A DNA stretch of 40,798 nucleotides from NCBI GenBank assembly GCA_025361425.1, contig JANYAH010000087.1, positions 1 through 40,798 on the forward strand. Reading direction: 5' to 3'. The notes beneath the pieces were generated by a model that had not been told where the DNA came from, did no database searches, and saw only the letters and a list, made by a program, of their open reading frames with translations. Shown piece by piece: positions 1 through 6,959 of the stretch. Position numbers and translations under genes: made by a program. Numbering within the stretch: position 1 is the stretch's first letter; every line of letters begins with the position of its first letter. The stretch comes from Candidatus Solibacter sp. Lineage in GTDB: Bacteria; Acidobacteriota; Terriglobia; Bryobacterales; Bryobacteraceae.

Positions 1-2
1 TC

Positions 3-158
3 GGTGACATTGATGGCGTGGTGATTGTGCCCAAGGACATCACGTTAGATATCCTGGCCGCTGCCGAAAACGTCTTCGAACGCGAGGGCGCGATGCGGGC
101 AGACCTGCGTCGCGGGGTGTCCGTCAAGGAAGCGTACGCCAAGTACGGATCGCTCTGA
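3..158 (+). CDS. RraA-like family protein, C-terminal end (partial)
   Basis: The window opens inside a gene; only its last 51 residues are present. The frame reads GDIDGVVIVPKD, then a helix, and ends with SVKEAYAKYGSL. This pattern (GDxDGVVxxP, then a basic helix with KEAYxKYG) is typical of the C-terminus of the RraA / 4-hydroxy-4-methyl-2-oxoglutarate aldolase-like superfamily, which includes oxaloacetate decarboxylases and the RNase E inhibitor RraA. The catalytic part lies outside the window, so the substrate cannot be stated. The stop TGA is at 156-158, and 524 bases without a clear gene follow, so it is probably the last gene of its transcript. Confidence 0.75.
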   Translation, partial: GDIDGVVIVPKDITLDILAAAENVFEREGAMRADLRRGVSVKEAYAKYGSL

Positions 159-682
159 ACCTACAGGCGTTTGACTGCCGCACGCAAAAAGGAATCTCCC
201 TTACCGCGGCCTGTGGAATTGGATGGTGTTTCTACCCGTGACATTTCTGCCTGGCGGCGGGGGCCTTAGTTGTGGCGGCCGGGAAGGAAAATTGGGGGTG
301 ATTTGGGCGGGCGATTGGGGCGCGCATGCCGGTCTACGCGCTGGCGGCGATGCTGTTCCGCGTGGGAATTTTCGGCGTACGGAACGACGCAATTCCGTGC
401 ATCTACTTCTAGTGCTAGCGGCCGATTTGGGGCGGCGACTGCATCATGGAAAGTAGCAGACCAATCACCACAAAGATTGCGAGTCCCGAAGCAACGATCA
501 TAAGCGATACCCCATTCCTACTTCTGGAGTAGCAATTGAGGGGCCAGTCTGATTCTTGGGCTTTTCTTGGAGATTTCTACCGATAGTCGTGGGCAAATGA
601 GCCGGAATTGCCGCACCCTGTGTCAGAAATGCGCGCGGGGCGTGGACTGTACAGCAACTTTATTTACACCCCATGGGTGGGG
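159..682. other. 524-bp region without a convincing gene
   Basis: Both strands were read. Open frames here are short, Arg/Pro/Gly-rich and resemble no family, as expected for GC-rich noncoding DNA. The only item with protein-like character is a 28-codon minus-strand frame at 415-501, listed separately. No strong terminator with a T-run, tRNA-like arm or tandem repeat was seen. Confidence 0.5.
415..501 (-). CDS. Possible 28-residue single-span membrane peptide
   Basis: An ATG at 501 opens a 28-codon frame ending in TAG at 415. The peptide begins MIVASGLAIFVVIGLLLSMM and ends in a polar tail rich in Pro, Gln and Arg. That gives one clean hydrophobic span of about 19 residues, unusual for random GC-rich sequence. 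The frame is open for 24 codons upstream, but this ATG is its only standard start. The ribosome binding site is weak (a GGGG stretch about 8 nt before the ATG). No family is recognised. It could be a real small membrane protein or chance; conservation would decide. Confidence 0.25.
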   Translation of the reverse strand: MIVASGLAIFVVIGLLLSMMQSPPQIGR

Positions 683-1495
683 CTAATCGGGTTTACAGGC
701 TGCCAGATTCACGGCGAAGGCAGCGAGCCCGGTCCATTTCTGTCCTTGGCGATGCTCCAACTGGAAGCTCTTGGTGGGGCCGTCGGCGCGCACCCGCCAG
801 TCTTGGTTGGGCGTCACCGGGGCGCGCCTGATGCGGATTGCCTTAACGTTGGTTTCGCGGATATTCCAGGTTTCGCCGCCGTCGTTGGTCTCGAAGAGTT
901 CGTAGCGGTCGCGGCCCGAGCCCTGAGCGTGATCGATCACCAACGAGCCGCTTTTCTTATCCTCGAAGAAGAACTGCTGGATGGAGCCGAAACGGGGCTC
1001 ATTGAAGACCGCGTGGGAACGCCAGGTCTTGCCGCCATCGGTGGTCCTGAGGAGGAACGGGTCCTGGGGGAGCGGAGCGAAGGAGAGGCCGCTGATCCAG
1101 CCGGTTTCAACATCGGCGAACTGCAGGTGGTCGAGCCCGGCGCCGCGCACGCGCTGGTGGACTTCGCGCCAGGTCTGGCCGTTGTCCTCCGTGCCCAGCA
1201 GGATGGTGTAGAGAGTGGCGGTGGCGGTATGGATATTGCCCGCGGCGAAGATTCGGATACCGGTGGATTCCACGGCGGCCAGTTCCAGGTAGACCGGACA
1301 GGGGTCTTGTTCGGAGCAGGTAAGTCCGGCCGAGCGGACGTCTTCCTCGGTGCAACGGAACGGCACCAGCATGGCCTTGCCGGAATTTTCCAGCACCACA
1401 GGCGCGGCTGGAACCACGGGGGCGGCCCCCGCGGGAGATAGGTTCTGGGCACAGAGGGTGCAGGAGGCCAAGAGGAGTGATACAAGTTTTCGCAT
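683..1495 (-). CDS. Secreted BNR/Asp-box repeat protein (Ycf48-like fold)
   Basis: A 270-residue exported protein. The N-terminus (MRKLVSLLLASCTLCAQ) is a short Sec signal; LLASC could also be a lipobox. Three Asp-box motifs of the pattern (T/S)xDxGxTW are visible: EDNGQTW near residue 103, TTDGGKTW near 151 and TNDGGETW near 203. Such repeats mark beta-propeller proteins of the sialidase/BNR and Ycf48-like photosystem assembly groups. Three boxes in 270 residues suggest a partial or small propeller. No sialidase arginine triad is evident, so enzyme activity should not be assumed. Six Cys residues fit an extracytoplasmic protein with disulfides. The gene stands alone. Confidence 0.7.
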   Translation of the reverse strand: MRKLVSLLLASCTLCAQNLSPAGAAPVVPAAPVVLENSGKAMLVPFRCTEEDVRSAGLTCSEQDPCPVYLELAAVESTGIRIFAAGNIHTATATLYTILLGTEDNGQTWREVHQRVRGAGLDHLQFADVETGWISGLSFAPLPQDPFLLRTTDGGKTWRSHAVFNEPRFGSIQQFFFEDKKSGSLVIDHAQGSGRDRYELFETNDGGETWNIRETNVKAIRIRRAPVTPNQDWRVRADGPTKSFQLEHRQGQKWTGLAAFAVNLAACKPD

Positions 1496-1605
1496 GGCTC
1501 GAAAGGGCTATCTAACAGACACCCATGAGTTTCAACAAATAACGAGTGTCCCTTGTAACTTTGTCCATGGCATGCGTCGTCTACTAATTAAATCCCCGTT
1601 ACGAC

Positions 1606-1645
1606 GGCGGGCGCACTCACCCCTATCACCCAAAGCGCGCCCGCC
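1606..1645 (-). terminator. Hairpin downstream of cysK
   Basis: A perfect 9-bp inverted repeat, GGCGGGCGC at 1606-1614 and GCGCCCGCC at 1637-1645, with a 22-nt loop, lies about 20 nt after the cysK stop. There is no T-run on its minus-strand 3' side, so it may act as a Rho-assisted terminator or a 3'-end stabiliser. Confidence 0.4.
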
Positions 1646-1663
1646 AAAAGAAACCTTGGGTGG

Positions 1664-2623
1664 TTACTCATCGAACATTCCTTCAAAGAGAGTCGTGCTG
1701 AGGTAGCGCTCGGCGGCATCGGGCAGCACGGTCACAATCGTCTTACCGGCGAATTCCGGTAATTTGCCTAACCGGACGGCGACAGCCACCGCCGCACCGC
1801 AGGAGATGCCGCAAAGAATGCCCTCCTCTTTGGCCAACCTGCGCGCCATATCGATGGATTCCTCATTGGTAATTAGTTCCACCTGGTCGAGCATCGTCAG
1901 GTCCAGCGTGTCGGGAATGAATCCGGCGCCAATGCCTTGGATTTTGTGCGGTCCGGGTGCGATCGGTTTGCCGGCCAGGTGCTGGGTGATTACCGGACTA
2001 TTGGACGGCTCGACGCCGACGGACAGGATCTTCTTGCCGCGATCCTTCTTGATGTAGCGTGAGATACCGCTGATGGTGCCGCCGGTGCCGATGCCGGAGA
2101 CCAATACATCGATAGTGCCATCGGTATCCTCCCAGATTTCGGGGCCGGTGGTACGGAAATGAATTTCGGGGTTAGCGGGATTTTTGAACTGTTGGAGCAG
2201 GAGGAAGCGAGTGGGATCTGCCGCGGCCATCTGCTCTGCTCTGGCGATGGAGCCGGACATGCCCTCGGAGCCGGGGGTGAGGACCAGGTTGGCGCCGAGG
2301 GCCTTGAGCACCTTGCGGCGCTCGATCGACATGGTCTCGGGCATGGTCAGGTGGATGGGATACCCGCGAGCTGCGGCGACAAAGGCCAGGGCGATCCCGG
2401 TATTGCCGCTGGTGGGCTCCACCAGTTCCTTGCCGGGGCGCAGCACGCCGCGCTTTTCGGCGTCCCACACCATGGCGGCGCCGATCCGGCACTTCACGCT
2501 GTAGGCGGGGTTGCGTCCTTCGATTTTAGCCAGAATGGTGGCCTTGCCGCCATCGGTGACGCGGTTGAGGCGGACCAGCGGGGTGTGGCCGATGCTGAGC
2601 GAATTATCGTCGTAGACTCGCAA
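1664..2623 (-). CDS. cysK: Cysteine synthase (O-acetylserine sulfhydrylase A)
   Basis: Makes L-cysteine from O-acetylserine and sulfide in the cytoplasm, using PLP. The 319-residue product follows E. coli CysK closely from the start ([17 protein letters not shown]) to the end ([13 protein letters not shown]). The PLP lysine is K44 in [10 protein letters not shown], the substrate loop is [10 protein letters not shown], and the phosphate-binding loop is [10 protein letters not shown]. The start chosen is TTG at 2623. It lies 2 nt after the rrf2 stop, has GGAG 8 nt upstream, and gives the usual N-terminus; an upstream extension would read through rrf2 and has no homologous content. The tight junction implies translational coupling with the Rrf2 regulator, so cysK is probably controlled by it. 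Confidence 0.95.
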   Translation of the reverse strand: MRVYDDNSLSIGHTPLVRLNRVTDGGKATILAKIEGRNPAYSVKCRIGAAMVWDAEKRGVLRPGKELVEPTSGNTGIALAFVAAARGYPIHLTMPETMSIERRKVLKALGANLVLTPGSEGMSGSIARAEQMAAADPTRFLLLQQFKNPANPEIHFRTTGPEIWEDTDGTIDVLVSGIGTGGTISGISRYIKKDRGKKILSVGVEPSNSPVITQHLAGKPIAPGPHKIQGIGAGFIPDTLDLTMLDQVELITNEESIDMARRLAKEEGILCGISCGAAVAVAVRLGKLPEFAGKTIVTVLPDAAERYLSTTLFEGMFDE

Positions 2624-2625
2624 GG

Positions 2626-3054
2626 TTAGATCTCCCAGTTGAGGACATACTTGTTCTGTTTCTCGTGCCAGGCGCGGAGGAGCTCGGCGAAGGTGGTTTT
2701 GTCGATCACGCTGGCGATGGCATGGTCCACCTGCTGCCACATGTCGGAGAAGGGGGTGGCGTCGCCATTGCGGCGGTGCCGGCTCTTACCCTGTTGGGGG
2801 CCCTCGACGTAACGCAGCACCTCGCCAATGGTGAGCGATTCGGCGGGCCTGGCGAGCAGATAGCCGCCTTCGGCACCGCGCCGCGATTCCACGAATCCAC
2901 CCTGCTTGAGGCTGGCCAGAATCAATTCCAGAAACTTCTGGGGAATCTTCTGGCGCTGGGCGATATCGGCGATGCGGATGGGTTCACCGGCCCGCCGGGA
3001 GGCCAGATCGAGGATGGCCTGGAGGGCGTATTCACCTTTGACGGAATTGTGCAT
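2626..3054 (-). CDS. Rrf2-family regulator, CymR-like, upstream of cysK
   Basis: A 142-residue winged-helix regulator (ATG at 3054). A TTG at 3072 is an alternative start, but the family begins near [17 protein letters not shown]. The helix-turn-helix spans about residues 20-65 and the wing motif is [14 protein letters not shown]. It contains no cysteine at all, so unlike IscR or NsrR it cannot bind an Fe-S cluster through Cys. This makes it resemble CymR, the cysteine-metabolism repressor of Firmicutes that senses through a complex with CysK. Its position directly before cysK fits that role. A 31-bp inverted repeat spans its promoter, suggesting autoregulation. The CymR-type mechanism is inference from context and the missing cysteines. 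Confidence 0.85.
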   Translation of the reverse strand: MHNSVKGEYALQAILDLASRRAGEPIRIADIAQRQKIPQKFLELILASLKQGGFVESRRGAEGGYLLARPAESLTIGEVLRYVEGPQQGKSRHRRNGDATPFSDMWQQVDHAIASVIDKTTFAELLRAWHEKQNKYVLNWEI

Positions 3055-3092
3055 CGGGGTTGGAGGACGCAATCACCTATATCTCACTAGAG

Positions 3093-3121
3093 ATTGTACC
3101 CATTGCGAAGAGACGGCGCAA
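3093..3121 (-). promoter_or_regulatory. Sigma-70-type promoter of the rrf2-cysK operon
   Basis: On the minus strand, TTGCGC (3121-3116) and TACAAT (3098-3093) are separated by exactly 17 nt, about 40 nt upstream of the rrf2 start. The spacer lies inside the inverted repeat described separately. Confidence 0.65.
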
Positions 3122-3127
3122 TGGGTA
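3097..3127. promoter_or_regulatory. Perfect 11-bp inverted repeat operator over the rrf2-cysK promoter
   Basis: TACCCATTGCG at 3097-3107 and CGCAATGGGTA at 3117-3127 are exact reverse complements with a 9-nt spacer. The repeat covers the -35, the spacer and the edge of the -10 of the minus-strand promoter, so a dimer bound here would block RNA polymerase. Rrf2 proteins bind as dimers to sites of about 26-30 bp, which matches this size. The site also lies 48 nt upstream of the divergent bacteriohemerythrin gene and could control both. Confidence 0.7.
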
Positions 3128-3174
3128 GAGCCGCCGATCTAAAGTTTGGTGCCCCGGCGGCCGATATATTGAGC

Positions 3175-3576
3175 ATGTTTGAGTGGAAACAAGAATATGC
3201 CGTCAACATTGGGAGCATCGACACCCAGCATCAGAAACTGTTCGCCTTGGGCCGCGAGTTGTACACGGCCATGAGCGCCGGCCAGGGAAAGAGCGTTCTG
3301 GGGCGGATACTGGACCGGCTGGTTGCGTACACCGCGGTACACTTCGCCTACGAAGAGGGCCTCATGAAGTTGCACCAGTATCCGGATTTCGTGAAGCACA
3401 AAGCGGAGCACGACGCGCTGGTCAAGCAGGTGGTGGCGTTTCAAACCGATTTCAATTCCGGCCGGGCCACCATGGCGGTTCAGGTGCTGCAATTCATAAA
3501 GGGCTGGCTGGAAAAGCACATTATGAATTCCGATTTCGCCTATATCCCTTGTCTGAAAGCCCAGAAGGTGGCGTAA
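3175..3576 (+). CDS. Bacteriohemerythrin (non-heme di-iron O2-binding protein)
   Basis: A 133-residue single-domain hemerythrin. All seven di-iron ligands are present: H19, H56, E60 (HFAYE), H75 and H79 (HKAEH), and H115 with D120 (HIMNSD). These bind an oxo-bridged Fe pair that carries O2 reversibly; bacterial members store, shuttle or sense oxygen. No signal peptide or partner domain is present, so it is cytosolic. The ATG at 3175 gives the family N-terminus (MFEWKQEYAVNI) and is preferred over an upstream TTG that would run into the operator. It diverges from rrf2-cysK and may share control by the inverted repeat at 3097-3127. Confidence 0.92.
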   Translation: MFEWKQEYAVNIGSIDTQHQKLFALGRELYTAMSAGQGKSVLGRILDRLVAYTAVHFAYEEGLMKLHQYPDFVKHKAEHDALVKQVVAFQTDFNSGRATMAVQVLQFIKGWLEKHIMNSDFAYIPCLKAQKVA

Positions 3577-3612
3577 GCAGGTGGCATCAGGCTCGGACTC
3601 ATCCCACGCGCT

Positions 3613-4020
3613 TCAGGCGAGTCCGAACAGAGCGTGGTACTTCTCTGGCAGGTGGGTAGGGCGCATGGCGCGGGAAACGAAGACATGGCGGGTATAGCCC
3701 GTGGCCAGGCGGCGATCGTTTTCAGCCAGGCGCATTTCGTAGGTGAAAGTCACCATCCGGGTGGTGGCGTTCTCGATCCAGGTTTTGACGATGACTTCGT
3801 CGTCGAAGCGGGCGGGATAGCGGTATTGGCAGTGGGATTCGGCCACCGCCAGGAAGATGCCGTCCTCAATTTCCATGTCCCGGTAGTTGAAGCCGCAGGA
3901 TTTGCAGAGCTCCACCCGGCCCACTTCCATCCAAACCAGGTAATTTGCGTAGTAGACCACGCCCATCTGGTCGGTTTCGGCGTAGCGCACGCGCAGGCGG
4001 GATTCGGTAACGGCAGCCAT
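3613..4020 (-). CDS. Acyl-CoA thioesterase, YbgC/4-hydroxybenzoyl-CoA thioesterase family
   Basis: A 135-residue hotdog-fold enzyme predicted to hydrolyse acyl-CoA thioesters in the cytoplasm. The family signature is near the start: RYAETDQMGVVYYANYLVWM, with catalytic Asp at about residue 17 and the Tyr-Ala-Asn segment that follows it. The later part (ESHCQYRYPARFDDEVIVKT) also fits YbgC/FadM-type enzymes. In Proteobacteria ybgC sits with tol-pal, but here it stands alone beside moaDE on the other strand, so context gives no substrate. TATAAT on the minus strand about 15 nt upstream of the ATG may be its -10 element. Confidence 0.88.
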   Translation of the reverse strand: MAAVTESRLRVRYAETDQMGVVYYANYLVWMEVGRVELCKSCGFNYRDMEIEDGIFLAVAESHCQYRYPARFDDEVIVKTWIENATTRMVTFTYEMRLAENDRRLATGYTRHVFVSRAMRPTHLPEKYHALFGLA

Positions 4021-4098
4021 GGAGAAGAACGATTATAACCCGGCGCAACCGGATGGCCGTCCGGAAGCGTCTGTTAGACTGAGAGTTACCAACTTACT

Positions 4099-4815
4099 AT
4101 GCGTGCGCGTGTACTGTTTTTTGGGATGCTGCGGGATATTGTGGGGATGTCCCGGGAAGAGGCCGAATTCCCCGAGGGCGCCGATCTGCACACGGTGTTC
4201 GCCAGTTACACGGCGCGCTTTCCGCGCTTCGGCGAACTGGCGCGCAGCATTGTAGTGGCGCGCAACCAGGAGTTTGCCGACCCCGCGACCAAGCTGGCGG
4301 AGGGCGACGAAGTGGCGTTCCTGCCTCCCGTGAGCGGCGGGTGTGATACCGGTCCCATGGAAATCTGCGAAGCGGGGAACTACTTCGCCCTGACCCGCCA
4401 CCCCATCGATGTCCGCGGCGTGATCGCGCGCCTGCTGACCGGCGCCGAGGGCGCGGTGGTGACCTTCGAGGGCACGGTCCGCAACCACACCAAAGGGCGG
4501 CCCACCAGGTGTCTGGATTACGAGTGTTACGAACCGATGGCGCTCAAGACGATGGCGCAGATTGGCCGCGAACTGGTCGCCGCGCATCAGGTGGAGCGGG
4601 TCGCCATGGTGCATCGCCTGGGACGCCTGTTGATCGGCGAGACCAGCGTGGCGGTGATGGTCACGGCGCCGCACCGGCGCGCCGCGTTCGAGGCTGCGCT
4701 GGAGGGCATCGACCGGCTCAAGAAAGTGGTCCCCATTTGGAAGAAGGAGCACTTCGTGGACGGCGAGGTCTGGGTGGAAGGAGAGTGGGATGAAAAAATC
4801 CCCTCGGCGGGTTAG
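4099..4815 (+). CDS. MoaD-MoaE fusion, molybdopterin synthase
   Basis: One 238-residue frame joins both subunits of molybdopterin synthase, which adds the dithiolene sulfurs to cyclic pyranopterin monophosphate. Residues 1-81 are a MoaD ubiquitin-like domain (RVLFFGMLRDIVG at the start) ending in the Gly-Gly tail, VSGG. The tail is followed directly by Cys82. Residues from about 87 to the end are MoaE: EGTVRNHTKGR, the conserved histidine region, and the lysine-rich catalytic end RLKKVVPIWKKEHF. MoaD needs a free C-terminal Gly for adenylation and thiocarboxylation, so the chain should have to be cut after G81, as reported for the mycobacterial fusion MoaX. No frameshift is seen. It overlaps the next gene by 26 nt. 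Confidence 0.92.
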   Translation: MRARVLFFGMLRDIVGMSREEAEFPEGADLHTVFASYTARFPRFGELARSIVVARNQEFADPATKLAEGDEVAFLPPVSGGCDTGPMEICEAGNYFALTRHPIDVRGVIARLLTGAEGAVVTFEGTVRNHTKGRPTRCLDYECYEPMALKTMAQIGRELVAAHQVERVAMVHRLGRLLIGETSVAVMVTAPHRRAAFEAALEGIDRLKKVVPIWKKEHFVDGEVWVEGEWDEKIPSAG

Positions 4816-5782
4816 GTGTGTCAAACGCTGGCTGGCGGCCACGCTGTGCGCCGGGGCGCTGGTGGCGCAGCAGCCCACCGTGTTCCGCACGGACGTCAAC
4901 CTGGTGCGAATCGTCACCACCGTCAAGACACAGGCCGGCGAGATTGTGGGCACCCTCGGCAAAGACGAATTTGAGGTTTACGATAACGGCGTCAAACAGC
5001 AGGTCGCGGTTTTCGAACACCAGACCGAGCAGGCGCTGTCGGTGGTTTTGATGGTGGATACCAGCGGCTCCACCTCCAAGGAACTCAAGTACGAGGCCGA
5101 TTCCGCGTCGCGCTTTTTTCGAGCGTTGCTGGGCGAGGGCAACCTTCAAGACACTGCCGCGCTCTACACCTTCAACTGGGAGGTTCGCGAACAGCAGCCG
5201 TTCACGCGGGATTTGAAGGCGTTGGATGCGCGTCTCAAATTGCTGCACGGCGAGGCGGGCACCGCCATGTACGATGCGGTGTATCTGGGCGCACAGCGCT
5301 TAGAACCGCGCCAGGGGCGCAAGGTGATTGTGGTGGTGACCGACGGCGGCGACACCGTCAGCAAGGTCAACGTCCACAAGGCGCTTGAAGCGGTGCAACT
5401 GGCCGACGCTGCGATCTACGCCATCGTGGTCATGCCCATCACCAACGACGCCGGACGCAATATCGGCGGCGAACACGCTCTGGAATTCATGACGCAAGGC
5501 ACCGGGGGGCGGACCTTCCTGCCCACCGTTGGCGCGGAGCTCGACAAGGCATTCAACGCCATCATCACCGAACTGCGCACCCAGTATCTGCTGGGGTATT
5601 ATCCGCAAAATCTCCCTTCGAGCAAGGACCGCTTCCATAAATTGGAAGTGCGCGTGAAGGGCCCGGATTTGCGGGTTTCGGCACGCAACGGCTATTATGG
5701 GGGAGTCGAGAGCGGACGCGGCGCTTCCCCGGAAGACCGCGTCACAGTGTCCCCCGACAGGCAGCAGACAAAGAAGCGTTAG
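4790..5782 (+). CDS. Secreted VWA-domain protein (VWFA-related Acidobacterial domain)
   Basis: A 330-residue exported protein. An N-terminal basic stretch and hydrophobic core (MKKSPRRVRCVKRWLAATLC) end at about AQQ. A short beta domain (VTTVKTQAGEIVGTLGKDEF) precedes the VWA domain, residues about 83-270. The MIDAS metal site is intact: D90-TSGS and TDGGD near 180. The end, TQYLLGYYP then a beta hairpin and SARNGYY, is characteristic of a VWA family found mostly in Acidobacteria. Its function is unknown; VWA folds usually bind proteins through a divalent metal. The start lies 26 nt inside moaDE, so the two may be co-transcribed. The last 25 residues after NGYYGG are low-complexity and may be a linker. 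Confidence 0.85.
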   Translation: MKKSPRRVRCVKRWLAATLCAGALVAQQPTVFRTDVNLVRIVTTVKTQAGEIVGTLGKDEFEVYDNGVKQQVAVFEHQTEQALSVVLMVDTSGSTSKELKYEADSASRFFRALLGEGNLQDTAALYTFNWEVREQQPFTRDLKALDARLKLLHGEAGTAMYDAVYLGAQRLEPRQGRKVIVVVTDGGDTVSKVNVHKALEAVQLADAAIYAIVVMPITNDAGRNIGGEHALEFMTQGTGGRTFLPTVGAELDKAFNAIITELRTQYLLGYYPQNLPSSKDRFHKLEVRVKGPDLRVSARNGYYGGVESGRGASPEDRVTVSPDRQQTKKR

Positions 5783-5793
5783 GAGAAGCCACT

Positions 5794-6024
5794 ACGCCAC
5801 CACCAGGAAAAGCGCGCGCGCCGGAACAAACGTTTGAGGAGGCGCAGTATCTCAAACGGTTGATCGAGAATTCGACGCTGGTCCGAGTCAAGCTGGAAGA
5901 CGGAGAGGAAGTGGTTGGCAGCATCGAGTATTACGACCAATCCTTCATCCGCCTGACCCGAAAGGGTGAAGCCAACCTTTTTATTTTTAAGCACGACATC
6001 AAGTACCTCACGGAAGAGTTGTAG
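5794..6024 (+). CDS. Hfq/Sm-like RNA-binding protein with no standard start codon
   Basis: The frame encodes an Sm fold: helix (EEAQYLKRLIENS), Sm1 (VRVKLEDGEEVVGSIEYYDQ) and Sm2 (LFIFKHDIKYL). FKHDI matches the YKHAI motif of Hfq, which chaperones sRNA-mRNA pairing. The frame is open from 5641, but no ATG, GTG or TTG lies upstream of the helix; the first TTG (5860) would remove half of it. The best candidate is ACG at 5794, one base from ATG and preceded by AGGAG (5781-5785) at 8 nt. It gives 76 residues starting (T/M)PPPGKARAPEQ. The AGGAG overlaps the VWA stop. Either initiation is non-AUG, or the ATG was mutated or misread. It lies 3 nt before the following phosphatase gene. Confidence 0.75.
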   Translation, partial: TPPPGKARAPEQTFEEAQYLKRLIENSTLVRVKLEDGEEVVGSIEYYDQSFIRLTRKGEANLFIFKHDIKYLTEEL

Positions 6025-6027
6025 GGC

Positions 6028-6837
6028 GTGGCGTACCTGGAAACCGCCGTGGAGATCGCGCGCGAGGCGGGCGCGCTACTGGCCAACTACTTCGAACGGC
6101 ACGTGGCCTTCGAACTGAAGGGCGATTTCGATTTGGTGACGGAGGCCGACCGCGCCAGCGAAAAGCTGATCGTGGAGCGACTGCGGACGCACTTCCCCTC
6201 GCACGGCATTGTGGCCGAAGAGGGCGGCGGTCACGAGAGCCCCTCGGAATACCGCTGGTTTGTGGACCCGCTGGACGGCACCACCAATTTCGCCCACAGC
6301 TTCCCCATGTTCAACGTCACGATGGGCCTGGAAAAGGCGGGCGAGATTGTCGCCGGGGTGATTTACGATCCCATCCGGCAGGAGATGTTCACCGCGGAAC
6401 GCGGCGCGGGAGCCTACCTCAACAACCGGCGGATTCACGTGTCCGGCGCCAAACGGCTGCAGGATAGCCTGGCTTCCACGGGATTTCCCAGCCGCAAGCG
6501 GCATCAGAACGTGAACATCCACTTCTACCACCAGATGGCCATGGCATCGCACGGAGTGCGGCGCACCGGCTCGGCTGCCATCGATTTGGCCTATGTGGCG
6601 AGCGGGCGGCTCGACGCGTTCTGGGAGTTCGGATTGAAGCCTTGGGATATGGCGGCAGGCACGCTGCTGGTGACGGAGGCGGGCGGCGCGGTCAGCGATA
6701 TGCACGGCGCCCCGCACCGGGTGGCCTCCTCGGAAACGCTGCTGGCCGACAATGGCGAGCTGCACGCTCCGGTGCTCGGGCTGTTCGGCGAAATCTTCCG
6801 CGGCGAGTTCCGCGAGCCGATCCCGCAAATTTCCTAG
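6028..6837 (+). CDS. Inositol-1-monophosphatase family phosphatase (SuhB-like)
   Basis: A 269-residue Mg-dependent phosphatase. Metal and catalytic motifs are intact: VAEEG at about 62-66, DPLDGTTNF at 80-88 and WDMAAG at 206-211. The length matches SuhB and bacterial inositol monophosphatases, which dephosphorylate inositol-1-phosphate or similar sugar phosphates; SuhB also takes part in rRNA antitermination. The substrate cannot be read from sequence. The start GTG at 6028 lies 3 nt after the Hfq-like stop, with GGAAGAG 9 nt upstream, so the two are probably co-translated. No signal peptide. Confidence 0.9.
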   Translation: MAYLETAVEIAREAGALLANYFERHVAFELKGDFDLVTEADRASEKLIVERLRTHFPSHGIVAEEGGGHESPSEYRWFVDPLDGTTNFAHSFPMFNVTMGLEKAGEIVAGVIYDPIRQEMFTAERGAGAYLNNRRIHVSGAKRLQDSLASTGFPSRKRHQNVNIHFYHQMAMASHGVRRTGSAAIDLAYVASGRLDAFWEFGLKPWDMAAGTLLVTEAGGAVSDMHGAPHRVASSETLLADNGELHAPVLGLFGEIFRGEFREPIPQIS

Positions 6838-6959
6838 ACGGGCGTCGCCGGTGTGTTCAGTTTTCCGGAACCCGGCGAAGCCTGGCTTATTCCTTCAAGA
6901 GTTCAAAGTAGGGCTCACGCGAAATGCCCGCGGTGCGCAGGTTGTTTTTGCGACGCCTA

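Noticed and set aside
5860-6024. TTG at 5860 as start of the Hfq-like gene
   Set aside because: It cuts the conserved first helix and has no ribosome binding site.
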